DNA of 64,000 nucleotides from the NCBI GenBank assembly GCA_008729055.1, contig SDUX01000002.1:1182496-1246495 (forward strand), written 5' to 3'. Made by a program: the position numbers and the translations under genes. The DNA is from Pyropia haitanensis. Its lineage: Eukaryota; Rhodophyta; Bangiophyceae; Bangiales; Bangiaceae. Below, piece by piece: positions 54,776-64,000 of the stretch; the first letter of the stretch is position 1; each line of letters begins with the position of its first letter. The notes under the pieces were generated by a model. It saw nothing but the letters and a program-made list of their open reading frames with translations. It did no database searches and was not told the DNA's origin.

Positions 54776-57098
54776 TGCGCGGTAATGCGTCAAGCAGGAT
54801 CTATGACAAGCCGGGTGTTTCCGCGAAACGGCTTGTCAAGACCTTGTCAAGTAGCGCTACCTAGAACGCCCCTCCCGACCCCGTAAGGGCCACCGGAACA
54901 AGGTTTTTGCCTTTATACGTTGTACGTTGCCACATACATCAATTCCGCAACCCGCTGAGGACATATCCAGACCCGTAGCGACGATGCGCACAAGAAGAGG
55001 GAAAGAAAGTGGTGTGCACACGAACAGCTCGACAATCGTACAACGCTTCACGTGTCTGTGGCAAGCCCTTGGCCGTGGCACCATGTCTGTCTGAGCGCCC
55101 CAACGGGGCTGTTCGACGCCTACTAGGAAACAGTACAGCCACACAGCAGCACCGCCGCCCCCACCAGTGGGCCAGCACACCCCAGGACCACGCCTACCCA
55201 CCGCGGGGCACCGCCGCCGCCGTCAGCCCACCCCACGACCGGGGGGCACCTCCGCGTCACCGCCGCCTCCCCGCGCCGGCAGGGCGGTCTGGCCGGCGGT
55301 CGCGACCTGCCCCTGGCGCTCCCGCCCAGACACCCCGGGTGGAGTGTGCTCGTCGGCCGCCACACACCGCCACCCCCCCCCCGCCCTCACCCCGCACGCC
55401 AGACGTGGGGAGGTGGGGGGGGGGTGTGGTCGTGCGCGCTCCGTACTCCCCGCCGCGCGCCGTCCGTGCGGCCTAGCACAGGAGGGTGCGGGCGCCAGAC
55501 GGCCGGGCACACCGCCCGCGGCGGCCGCCACCCGCGACCACCCGCAGGCCGCGGGAACGCAGGTGCCGTGGCGCCCTTCCCCGGCACTGGGGAGGGGCAC
55601 GGTGGCGGCCGGCCGCCGCCGCGGACGACCATAACGGCGGCGGCGGTGGGGATGCGCGCCCCCGCCGCGGATGCCGGCGCGGGTCCCCGTGGGGCCACCC
55701 GTGGCGCCTTGGCCGTCGCGTACCGAGTGGCGGCGGACGTTGGCAACACGGGGGCCGTCTCGGTCGGGGAGGTGGACACGCACGGGGTGGACCGCGGGTG
55801 GGGAGGGGGGGGACGGCGGGCAGACACGACCGACGGGACGGGGGGCCGTCACGCCGCACGCAACGGGGGCCGCCTCGGCCGCCGCCGCGCAGCAGCACGC
55901 CGCGTCGGGGCAAGGGCGCGCGGACGCCCGCTGCGTCCGCGCCCGCGGCCACGCCGGCGACCGCCGCGGCCGCCGCCCGCGCCGGCCGGTCGTCCGCATC
56001 CGCTACGGCCACCCGCGCCGTCGCGGCGGCGGTGGCGGTGGCGCCGCTGCGCAGTGCCCAGCGTGCGGGTGCCAGCTCTGGGGCCGCCCGGGTGCGCCAA
56101 CCGCCCCCATCCCCCCCCCCCCCCCTCCCCCGCCATGCGCGCGCGCGGTCACACCCCACCATCCCCCTCCCCCCCCCCCCCCCCCCGCTCCCAACCAATC
56201 CACCGGTAGGCCACCCGAGTGCCGCCCCCGCCCGTCGTCCCCCCCCCTCATCTGCGCGCCCGCGTAGCGACCGGGTGCGCGCCATCCGGGTCACCGTCAC
56301 CCCCCCCCGACGGGCAACGACGCGGTGGATCGACGCGCCAACGTCCCGTGCAGCGGGCTCTAGGGCGTCCGCGGCATGCCGCCGCTGCCGCCGCCGCCCA
56401 TCCGTCACGGGTGTCGGCCGCGGCGGCCCGGCCGGGGCGTCGGTGGCGGCATCGGGGCGGCGGCGCGGACCCCCCCGGTCCGCACCGCCGCCTCCCCGTC
56501 CCGCCCCGTGCCCGCACCGCCGTTGCCCGTTGGACCCCGCATCCCGCCGGCCTGGGCGCGGCCACCCCGGCCGCCGCCGTCCGTGGCGACGCGGCGGACG
56601 CGCGCCGTCGTCCGCGGCAGACGCGGCTGCGACCCGTCCGTGCGCGCCCGTGGGGCGGCCCCCCCCCCGTGGCAGCGGCGCTGCTGGCCGCGTCCGCTGC
56701 GCTGGGGCGGACGGCGGAGCAGCGGGCGGGCGCCGGCTGGGGTGGCGCCGCCGCGGTCGGCAGCGGCCGCGCCGGTTCTGGTTTGGCCACGGGGGTCGGG
56801 GCGGTGGCGGCTGCCCCATTCGCGGTCGGTGCGGTCGCCCCCCCTGGACGACGGCGGCGGCAGTACGATGGACCTGACCGCTCTGGTTTGCAGGGCAAAG
56901 GGGGGGGAGGGGGGGAGCACGGCTGCCGCGCTATCCCACCTCAACGGTTCTCCCCCTCGAGGCCCTCGCCACCGGGACGGGGACGGCGGGGGCGGCCGCT
57001 GCCCCCACTCCCAATCACCTTCCTCCCGGTCCCTCTTCCCTCCCCTCTTCCTCTTCCCCTATCCCTCTCTCCGTCTCCCCCCTTCACCCGGTGCACGC
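54776..57098. other. 2.3 kb spacer with possible unresolved membrane-protein frame
   Basis: On the minus strand a frame ending at 55123 finishes with GVVLGCAGPLVGAAVLLCGC, a plausible C-terminal membrane helix. Upstream minus-strand segments between 55390 and 56870 look coding-like (Pro/Thr/Ala-rich) but change frame several times and lack a domain. G/C runs occur near 56107-56126, 56166-56185 and 56661. This could be a broken gene or chance in GC-rich DNA; I do not call a CDS. Confidence 0.3.
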
Positions 57099-58408
57099 CT
57101 ACTCCTTGAGAGACCGGAAGCGGTCCATCGCCTCCATACACCGCGGGGTCCACCCGCGGGAGACCAGGTACTGGCGGCTCTCAAACTGGCGCGGGCGGGA
57201 TACCAGGCTCCACTCCGTCTCCGCCTCGGCGACCCGCCCCCGCACGTACTGCACCGCCGCGAGCACCGCGTGCGGGTCATCCTCGGTGGCAAAGCGGGCC
57301 TCCACGCGCTTAAAGATGCCGACCCCGTCGCCCGGCCGGGAGCACTCGACGAGCACCTGCCCGTACGCCAGCCACCAGGGGGCCACCTCATTGGGGCGCG
57401 CCTCCACCGCCCGCGTAAAGTCCCCCAGCGCCGCCTCGTACCGCCCCAGCGCCATGTACGCGAGGCCGCGGTTGGCCCACAGGATGGGCTCCCCCTTTGC
57501 GGGCGCCCGCCCGCCACCCCCGGCGGCGCCCACCCCCCCCCCCCGACCGCCGCCCGCGCCGCCACCGCCGCGTCCAGATCCGCCAGCGCGCCGGCCGCGT
57601 CCCCCGTTGCGGTCCGCACCGACGCCCGGTTGAGCAGCACCACCCACGCGTCCTCTGCGTACGGGGCGAGGGAGAGCGCCTTGGTGTAGTCCGCCGCCGC
57701 GGCGACCAGCCGCCGGCGCGCCACCGCCACGTTGGCGCGGTTGGAGTAGGCGGCGGCGTAGCCCGGGGCGGCCTCGACCAGCTCATCGTACGCCGCGGCG
57801 GCGGCGTCCAGGTCCCCCGCCGCGGCGGCGGCTTTGGCGCGCGCCGCCACCGCCGCGGCGGGGCCCTTGGGGGGGCGCGACGCCGCCCGGGAGGCGGCGA
57901 CCGCCTCGGCGGTGGGGGGGGGGGCGGGGGGGGTCGCCGCCGCCGGCCGCACCTCGGAGAGGGGGACGGGCTCCGCCGCCGCCGCGGGGGGGGGGGTGCG
58001 GAGCACCGGGGGGGGCGGGTGCGGGTGGGGCGGCGCCGCGCCGCCGGTGGGGGGGGGGGGGGGAGGCCGGGCGGGAGCACCACCAGCGCCACCGCCGCGG
58101 CGGCGGCGGCCAGGCGGGAGGCCGCCCGCGATGCGGACGCACGCGGCCGGGGGGGGGGGGGGGGGGGGGGGGTCCACCGCGGCCGGCGCCCACCGGCGAC
58201 CGTGTGTGGTGGGGGGGGGGTGCGGGAGGGAGGGGCGGCGGGGGGGGGGGGGAGGGGCCAACCGGGCCGCGCGGGTGGTGGTGGTGGTGGCGGCGGCGGT
58301 GGTGGAGGAGGGATGGAAGGGGGTGATCGCGCCGGCCGTCGCGCCCGGCGCCCACGCCGACGCCCGCAGCGTCACGGGCGGGCAGCCGCCCACCAGAGCC
58401 AGCATCAT
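57099..58408 (-). CDS. Plastid (thylakoid-lumen type) TPR protein with homopolymer frame breaks
   Basis: From the ATG at 58408 the protein begins MMLALVGGCPPVTLRASAW with a Ser/Thr/Ala-rich leader like a plastid transit peptide. In a second frame follows ASASRAASRLAAAAAAVALV plus VLPPG, a lumen-type hydrophobic signal. In the first frame again come TPR helices (AKAAAAAGDLDAAAAAYDEL, YSNRANVAVARRRLVAAAAD, LNRASVRTATGDAAGALADL). In a third frame come LWANRGLAYMALGRYEAALG, VQYVRGRVAEAETEWSLV and the end SRGWTPRCMEAMDRFRSLKE, stop 57099. Changes coincide with a 24-C run (58149-58172), a 15-C run (58049-58063) and a 12-G run (57533-57544), in minus-sense terms. Runs of 23, 16 and 13 would keep one frame. 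Plant plastid TPR proteins share this C-terminal layout. The role is probably thylakoid protein assembly or turnover (inference). Confidence 0.65.
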
Positions 58409-59043
58409 GGATGAAGCCCGTCGAGGGGGGGAGGGGGAGGGGGAGAGAGCGCACGCCCACGCGCCGCGCGCGGCCAGCGGTGGTACGGGCGGGCGGGATC
58501 TCTTGGTCTGTGCGCGGCAGCGGCGGTATCGTACAGAGGCGGGATGGGGGGTCGGCAGGGCGTCGCCAGCAGCGGCGCAGACGCAGGCGGAGCTCAGGGT
58601 CGTCGCGCTTCACCCAGCCGAAAAATGGCCCAAACACCCAAACACAACGCCAGCGCGTGGGCGCTGGCTGACCACAGGGGCTCGCAGAGAGATGGAATTG
58701 TCGTAGCTACTCTGTTGTACGCGGGGCCGGATCAAGGCCAGTGCCGCCGCCGACGTCGCGTGCCACCGGCCGGTGCGGTGGCGGCGGCCTCCACGCGGCG
58801 GCGGCCAGTGGCGCCGCCGCGCGACAGACGCGGGCGTGGGCGGCTCGCGGCAGAGGTGGAAGCCGCCCCGCCCCTCCCCTCCCTCCCCCACCATTGTTTT
58901 CCCCTCACCCCATCCCCCCCCCCCTGGCGGCCCCCACCGCTTCTCCCCCCTGCCCTCTCCACAACCCCCCCCCGCCCCCCAGCCACCCCCGCCGCGCACC
59001 CCACCGCCACTCTGGACACGCCCCAAGCCCACGCCCGCACGCC
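58409..59043. other. Spacer upstream of TPR gene
   Basis: Promoter and 5' UTR of the leftward TPR gene, then pyrimidine-rich DNA. No gene seen. Confidence 0.4.
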
Positions 59044-59250
59044 CGCATCCGTATGGTGAATCAGGACGGTTTCACCGCTGCGGCGGGTGATGATGGCGTC
59101 GGGGCGCAGCGCCCGCGGCCCCACCGCGTGCTCCGCCATGCACAGCACCGCGCACAGGGTAGGCACCCCCCCCCGGGGTGGCGCCCACCACCCCCCCTCC
59201 AACGGCCGCGCCTCCAACGCCCCCAACACCGCCGCCGCCCCGCCGGTTTC
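59044..59250 (-). pseudogene. M17 leucyl-aminopeptidase (NPEPL1-like) relic
   Basis: A 69-codon stretch reads GETGGAAAVLGALE...TLCAVLCMAEHAVGPRALRPDAIITRRSGETVLIHHTDA. In M17 enzymes the corresponding order is GGAAAVLGA, then a hydrophobic strand, A-E-N-x-V/M-G-x-x-A-x-R-P-D-D, S-G-K-T-V-E and N-T-D-A-E-G-R. Here Asn-Thr-Asp-Ala-Glu-Gly-Arg is replaced by HHTDAGV, losing the metal-binding Glu and the catalytic Arg. RPDA and SGET replace RPGD/RPDD and SGKT, and the rest of the domain is absent on both sides. No GT donor allows the Glu to come from another exon. Best read as a degenerate exon fragment. Confidence 0.5.
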
Positions 59251-61055
59251 ACCCCGGCGCGGGCGGTGAGGATGGTCACCACCGCCTCGCGGGGGGAGCC
59301 CCCGCCGCCCTCGCCACCGGGCGGGGGGTGGGGGGGGGGGGGGCACCGCCGGCGCGAGGACGGGTGGTGAGTGCGGTGGCGGCGACGGAGCAGACAACGT
59401 GCGTCAGGCGGCCGCCGTGACGGCTCAGCAGACACGCCATCGGTGGCTCCCAGTAGGCTTGGAGGGCCACGCACCCGCCAGAAACGCCACACTCGCGCGG
59501 GTCGAGATCCGGCGGGGACGCCTCCCTCCTTGCGCAATCAAGCCCGGCTGTCGTACACTCTGTGTATTGCGTGCCCGCTCTCAGATGCGTCAAAGAAATT
59601 AATCGTGATTCTGAATGGTCGATACAAATATATCCTTTTCGTCACCAATTTTTCGAAGCCAAAGATAAGTTGTACCATCCCATCGAGTCACTTGTCCTTT
59701 TCGCGCTCGCCTCGAGCCAGGGCACACCGCACGCCTCCCACGTGCGGTCACTCTCATTGGCCACGCGGTGGGCGGCCAGCCGGCCGACGCGACGGCTCCT
59801 CGCCCGTCCCCGACACACACACCGCGCACGCCTGCGCGCTTGCAGCTCGATGGCGAGGCTGCCCCCCCGAATCGCACTTCCTACGACCTCGCTCTCGCGA
59901 CACATCCATCGGCACCTTCTGGTACCCACCGGCCCCTGCTGGCACCACCCGCAGTCGCGTCTGGAGCACGCCTTTTCTTTTCCCACCCCTCCCTTTCGGT
60001 TGTCCACCACCCCCGGCCCCCCACCCCCCCCCCTCACACCACTGTGTCACACCGCCGGTGCCGTTTGGGGGAACGGCGCGCCGCCCGCCGCTCGTGGCCG
60101 GGTCGACCGTTTCGGCACGACGCCCGCCGTGTCGACACTCGCCCGTCGCTGCCGTCTGGCGGAACCGGGCCACGCCGGCCTTGTTGGGCCCGGCCCGGGG
60201 GGCACGCGGGGTGTGGGAGACTGCCGACCGCGGTCAAGGGGGCCGCTCTCCCGCCGCTCCCACCCCACTGCACTCCTCCAGCCCGCCGTCACCGCGCGTC
60301 GCGCGAGTGCGGGCGTGCGTGCTGCGGGCGGCGCTCGTAGGCAAGTCGCCCGCGCCGGGCCAGCCCCGTCCTGCCACGGCCCGTATCCGGCTCGGCGGGG
60401 GTGCTGTCCAGGCACCGGGCCCGTCTTTCTTTTTTTTTTTTTTTGGTGGACGGTCAAGTTGCTTGGACGTGGGCTCTCGGGGCTGGGAGGGAGAGGGTGG
60501 GTGGGGGGAGACAGGGTCGGAGGCGAGCGGATTTTGCGTGCCTGGCGCTGCTGCACGGCGCACCACCCCCCCCCCTCCCCCTTCTGGCACTTTTCTCACG
60601 CTGTGCGGGGGTCACCCCTGCCATCGACCGCGCCCCTCCCCTCCCCCCCCCCTCCCTCTGGGCGCCTACCCGCGCCACGGCGCTTGGTCGGATAGTGGGG
60701 CGTTGTTGGCCGCGGCGCCCGGTCGGTGGCGCAACGCGGCGGTGACATCGACTGTGGGGGTGCGCCGCCGGGGGGAGAGGCGCGACGGTGTCGGTCCTGC
60801 ACGCACCGCACGGAGCGGCTGGGCGGCGCTGCTGGCGTCAAGCGGGCGACCCGCCACGCCAAAGGTCGCTTCCTCCCGGTTGCCGCTCCGGGACGTCTAG
60901 TCCCGCTGCCTCCTCCCCTCCCCCTTGTCGCCGTCACCTTCTTTTGCTCTTGCGCGCGCCCGTTGTGATTTCCTGTTTGAGGTTACCTGCCCTTGCTACC
61001 ACCTCATTGTGCCCGTCCCCGTCTCCTACCCCCTTTGTGCTGTGGCTCCCGTTCG
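59251..61055. other. 1.8 kb spacer
   Basis: Contains an AT-rich patch at 59590-59700, a T run at about 60427-60443 and GC-rich flanks. Open frames on both strands lack domains. The right end should hold the promoter of the rightward membrane gene. Confidence 0.4.
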
Positions 61056-62348
61056 ATGGCCCGGGTGACGATGGTGACCCCCCCGTCATCGTCAGCTCGC
61101 CTGGACAGCATGGGCCGTTCGGAGCGGCGGTCGCCACCACCGCGTGCGGCGATGGCCACCGCCCCTGGCCTCCACCCCGCGGCGGTACTGGCGGGGCACG
61201 AGGAGATCTTGCCGCCAGGCGGGGGGGCGGCGTCGTCGACCGGCGCCGGCTCGGCGTCGGTGACTGCGGCGGGGGTGGCGGGCGCGTCCCGCACCGCCGA
61301 CGGCAGCGGCAGTGGTGGCCCGCCTGAGGCGGTGGCCCCCCCCCCGCCGCGGGAGCCACCCCTGTCGCGTGCCATGTGGCGGCTGGGCGCGGCCCTGGAC
61401 GCCGCCTCGCCCCGCACGCTAGTCGCGGCGGGCGTGGCCGCGACGTCGGTGGCGGCGGGGGTGCTCGCGCAGAGCCCCCCGCCGGCGACGCCCCAGCAGG
61501 CGCTGTGGGTGTTCCAGTGTGGCGCCGGCGCCGCGGGCGCCGCGTTTGCCCCGCTCGCGTACCGCCTGCGCCGGGCAGAGCTGCCACACGCGGTGACGCA
61601 CGTGCTGCTGCCCGCGTGGGTGGTGGTCGTCGGCCTGCCGCTGGCGTTTTACGGCCTCCGGGAGCTCTTCACCGGCCACCGCCGGCCGGGCACGAGCGCG
61701 TGGTCGGCGGTGTGGCGGGTGTACGCGATTATGGTGCTGTGGGCGCTGTTTGCGTGGACCAACGAGAATGTCATCCGGCCGCACCTGGCGGCTGCCACCT
61801 GGCCCGAGCGGCTGGGCTTGACGGGGCCCCCACGGGGGCCGCGCGTGGCCGCGCCGCCGCGGCAACCGCCACCGCCGGCGGCGGGCTCCCGGTCGGGCGG
61901 CGGCGGCGGCGGCCGTGTCGGCTCGCCCGCCGCGACCGCCTCATCTGCGGCGGCGGCGGCGGCCGCGTCGGCAGCCGCGCTGCGGGCGGCGGTCGAGACG
62001 GCGCACCGGGAGCGGGCGGCGTTGCTGGAGCGGCTGGCGTCCAAGATGGAGGAACTCCACAAGGCGTCTGAGGCGGCCGACACGAGCAACAAGTTGCTCG
62101 AGCGGGCTCGCGCCCGCCTCGGCGCCGCTGCCGCAGAGGCCATGGAGGGCATTGTCGGCGGCGGCGGGATGGACGAGCTGGTCGTCCTGGAGGGCGTCGT
62201 CACCTGCGCCATCCGCTACCGGGACAGCTGCCGGGAGGGGGTGGGGGAGGTGGAGCGGGAGATTGGGCGGGTGGAGGAGCGGTGTGAGCGGCTCGAGGCG
62301 GAGGTGGCGGCGTTGCAGGAGGGGGGTACGCCGGCAAGCAGGTCCTAG
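61056..62348 (+). CDS. Four-TM membrane protein with C-terminal coiled coil, unknown family
   Basis: A 430-residue intronless protein from the ATG at 61056 (MARVTMVTPP); the frame is open upstream but only from a non-ATG codon. After a ~110-residue Ala/Gly/Ser-rich, probably disordered N-terminus come four hydrophobic segments: TLVAAGVAATSVAAGVLAQ (~122-140), ALWVFQCGAGAAGAAFAPLA (~149-168), HVLLPAWVVVVGLPLAFYGL (~183-202) and VYAIMVLWALFAW (~222-234). A Pro/Gly linker leads to charged coiled coil: ALRAAVETAHRERAALLERL (~308-330) and GEVEREIGRVEERCERLEAE (~400-420). The N-terminus could instead be a plastid or mitochondrial targeting sequence. I cannot assign a family. Confidence 0.65.
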   Translation: MARVTMVTPPSSSARLDSMGRSERRSPPPRAAMATAPGLHPAAVLAGHEEILPPGGGAASSTGAGSASVTAAGVAGASRTADGSGSGGPPEAVAPPPPREPPLSRAMWRLGAALDAASPRTLVAAGVAATSVAAGVLAQSPPPATPQQALWVFQCGAGAAGAAFAPLAYRLRRAELPHAVTHVLLPAWVVVVGLPLAFYGLRELFTGHRRPGTSAWSAVWRVYAIMVLWALFAWTNENVIRPHLAAATWPERLGLTGPPRGPRVAAPPRQPPPPAAGSRSGGGGGGRVGSPAATASSAAAAAAASAAALRAAVETAHRERAALLERLASKMEELHKASEAADTSNKLLERARARLGAAAAEAMEGIVGGGGMDELVVLEGVVTCAIRYRDSCREGVGEVEREIGRVEERCERLEAEVAALQEGGTPASRS

Positions 62349-63022
62349 GCGGCGACTGCTCTCGGTAGGGAGCGGAGGTCGGGGGCCATGGGCGAGGGGG
62401 ATATGTCTTGAGTTGCGATGTTGTTGTGTCGTGACGGTGGCTTGGGGGGGGTGGGGGAGGGGGAGTTGAACGCCCGTGATGTTTCTTTGTGCAGGCCTGA
62501 TTTCATTGCATGGGCAGGCTGTGCACCATGGCACACGGGGGGTCTGGTAGCGCGGATTCGCGTCGTGTGGGGGGGTACTGCCGTCGATGGATCATGGGCT
62601 GCGGAGCGGGGCGCCTGGTGGGTGCGGCTGGGTCGTCCCCAACGATCGTTATCTTTCTGTTCTCACAGCGGGTACATCTTGTATTTCTTTTTACGTCGGT
62701 TCTCGTGTGAGATGTGTAGGTAGGTGTGTCGTTGCCGAGTGTCCTTTTGTTCTGTGCTGTACTGGTGGACGCTGTGGACGTGGCGTGGACCGTCTGTAAA
62801 GACAAGTTTGGCATCCTTGTCGCCCGTACCTTTTTCTTGGTCACTTCTGTTGTCGTGCCTGTGCGTCGACCTGAAGCTCCGTACGCTGCGTGTTGTCCTC
62901 TCTTTTGTCGGTCTCCTTGGACGGCTCTTGGACGAATCTTGGTCAGCCCCACGTGTGATTTATGGTCTCGCGCGCCCGTCAGTCACGCTCAGACTCGCTC
63001 TGTCGGGTCGTGATTTGAGGGC
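62349..63022. other. Spacer, T-rich 3' flank
   Basis: 3' UTR of the membrane gene and G/T-rich sequence (62640-62960 is notably T-rich on the plus strand). No gene assigned. Confidence 0.4.
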
Positions 63023-63496
63023 ATGGTGTTCGCTGCTACTCCGTGGGTGCAGCCGAGTCCTACTACAGAGGGTCGGACAACGCCACTTGCACACCCGTTT
63101 GAGGTCTCCGCCGGCCGCATCACCATCGACGACCAGGGTGTGACGCAGGTGATCTGGCAGTCCATATGCGCGACGTCGCTACCGTCTTGCCGCAAGACGG
63201 CGATCCTCACCGGGTCCACGTGTGTGCGCACCAACATGGCCTTTGGTAGTGCGGGCGAGGACACCGTGCCCAATGAAGCGGTCAAAGCAGTGGCCCATAT
63301 GTATGGGGCAGCTGCCCCAAGGTCCAATGCGGCGAGAGGGGCTTACTACTGTCGGGCGGGGCAGCGCGAGCGGGTGAGCATCATACCCGTCTTGCGTACA
63401 CAGCTGTCAAACGCGAAGGAACGTAGATCGAGAGAGAAAAACACACAGCTCCAGCCCCGAAACCACAACCGGGCGCACAAAAAAAAAAAAAGGTGA
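63023..63496 (+). CDS. Hypothetical 157-residue protein (weak call)
   Basis: From the ATG at 63023 the frame uses codons like neighbouring genes through HPFEVSAGRITIDDQGVTQV, KTAILTGSTCVRTNMAFGSA and EDTVPNEAVKAVAHMYGAAA, then degenerates into a Lys/Arg-rich end over an A run before TGA. No domain, signal or membrane span is visible. The opposite strand is also partly open (62989-63327), so the strand is not certain. It could be part of a larger spliced gene or a transposon remnant. Confidence 0.3.
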   Translation: MVFAATPWVQPSPTTEGRTTPLAHPFEVSAGRITIDDQGVTQVIWQSICATSLPSCRKTAILTGSTCVRTNMAFGSAGEDTVPNEAVKAVAHMYGAAAPRSNAARGAYYCRAGQRERVSIIPVLRTQLSNAKERRSREKNTQLQPRNHNRAHKKKKR

Positions 63497-63698
63497 CCAG
63501 GTACACGCGCCGCCTTGAAAGCTGGCCCCGCTCACGCAGGCGCGCCCATAAGGCAGCGCCCCAGCCTGGCCATGCCAGGCGTACGCACACCGGGGCCGCC
63601 TCCCCCTGCGTGGAGGCCCCAGCGCCACGCCACCACCCCAGCAGCAGTTCACAGAATACAGACGCCCAGCCCAGGCTCGCCGCGCGACGCCACCCCTT
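63497..63698. other. Short 3' spacer
   Basis: 202 bp holding the 3' UTR of the leftward processing-peptidase gene. Nothing else seen. Confidence 0.4.
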
Positions 63699-64000
63699 CT
63701 AAACAGTGTTGTGGAACGTGCGGCGGCGGAGCCACGACAGGTCCGGCAGGGTGTAGGTGTTATGCATCGCCGACACTGCAATCTCCCGGTCATAGATGTA
63801 CTTGTTGACCAGCCGGTGGACGACCGGCGCGTCGACCGCGTCCAGGCGGGCCACCCACTCGGCCACAGGCATCGTGCGGCCAAACGTGTGGAGCTCCTTG
63901 CCAATCACCCTCACCGTGTCCGCGGTCGTGTGATGGGCGCCCAGCACGCGGGTGGTGAGTGCGACCTTGGCCGCCGCCAGCGCGGCGGGCGACACCTTGT
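63699..64000 (-). CDS. Mitochondrial processing peptidase beta / core 1 family, C-terminal part
   Basis: The frame enters from the right edge (KVSPAALAAAK) and ends at 63699; about 100 residues are visible. VIGKELHTFGRTMPVAEWVA followed by VNKYIYDREIAVSAMHNTYTLPDLSWLRRRTF is the last helical segment and final strand of the M16 beta-MPP family. Family members have G-R-[RK]-[IM]-P, K-Y-[IF]-[YF]-D, then L-P-D-Y-x-x-[IFL]-R-[RS]. In mitochondria this subunit carries the zinc HxxEH site that removes presequences, and in some lineages it doubles as the complex III core 1 subunit. The zinc site lies outside the window. The usual W-L-R-[YF] end is replaced by HNTV. Processing peptidase versus core 1 cannot be separated here. 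Confidence 0.85.
   Translation of the reverse strand, partial: KVSPAALAAAKVALTTRVLGAHHTTADTVRVIGKELHTFGRTMPVAEWVARLDAVDAPVVHRLVNKYIYDREIAVSAMHNTYTLPDLSWLRRRTFHNTV

Noticed and set aside
55123..56898. Minus-strand membrane-anchored protein ending GVVLGCAGPLVGAAVLL
   Set aside because: Only the last ~40 residues look convincing; upstream frames change repeatedly, partly away from long runs, so a gene model would be guesswork.
1..64000. tRNA, rRNA, CRISPR or prokaryotic operon signals
   Set aside because: None seen by eye; the content is eukaryotic nuclear. A tRNAscan/Rfam run would be needed to exclude a tRNA or snRNA in the spacers.

Overview
The window looks like nuclear DNA of a very GC-rich, intron-poor photosynthetic eukaryote. 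Direct evidence: clean GT-AG introns, eukaryote-only families (NatB catalytic subunit, Trm11, Bfr1-like, mitochondrial processing peptidase, mitochondrial carrier, bZIP, F-box/ankyrin), strongly G/C-ending codons, abundant GCC/GGC triplets and runs of 8-24 G or C. A TPR protein with what looks like a two-step thylakoid-lumen transit peptide points to a plastid. The combination resembles bangiophyte red algae (Porphyra/Pyropia type). That assignment is inference from composition and gene content, not a database match. Genes are sparse, and wide GC-rich or repeat-derived spacers separate them.

Layout, left to right. 1-818 (-): 5' part of a protein-kinase-like gene. 1643-3721 (-): bZIP transcription factor below a 4.7 kb G/C-homopolymer desert. 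9.2-9.9 kb: small inverted-repeat element. 10539-12299 (-): FAD sugar-lactone oxidase. 16547-18667 (+): Bfr1-like coiled-coil protein. 19175-21262 (-): Trm11 tRNA methyltransferase. 21801-25197 (-): predicted single-pass membrane protein with two frame breaks. 26553-28477 (-): two-exon gene of unknown function. 30.6 kb (+): orphan last exon of a mitochondrial carrier. 31895-33155 (-): three-exon NAA20 gene with a duplicated, decayed terminal exon downstream. 34902-36098 (+): highly charged pentapeptide-repeat protein. 37445-39586 (+): multi-pass membrane protein. 40.2-40.8 kb: minisatellite and MITE-like element. 42430-43989 (+): three-exon membrane-anchored methyltransferase. 44642-50269 (-): 1875-residue F-box/ankyrin protein. 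53.5-54.8 kb: second, larger inverted-repeat element. 57099-58408 (-): lumenal TPR protein with three frame breaks. 59.0-59.3 kb (-): M17 aminopeptidase relic. 61056-62348 (+): four-TM coiled-coil protein. 63699-64000 (-): C-terminus of mitochondrial processing peptidase beta.

No operon or pathway cluster is visible; the genes look like unrelated housekeeping and lineage-specific loci. The most striking feature of the window is that otherwise convincing reading frames (NAA20, TPR protein, 21.8-25.2 kb membrane protein) change frame exactly at long G or C runs, nearly always by one base. This is either a consensus-sequence artefact or real tract-length instability, and raw reads or RNA are needed to decide. 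The 12.3-16.5, 28.5-30.6, 33.2-34.9 and 50.3-53.5 kb spacers hold only short shadow frames and repeat remnants that I could not assign.
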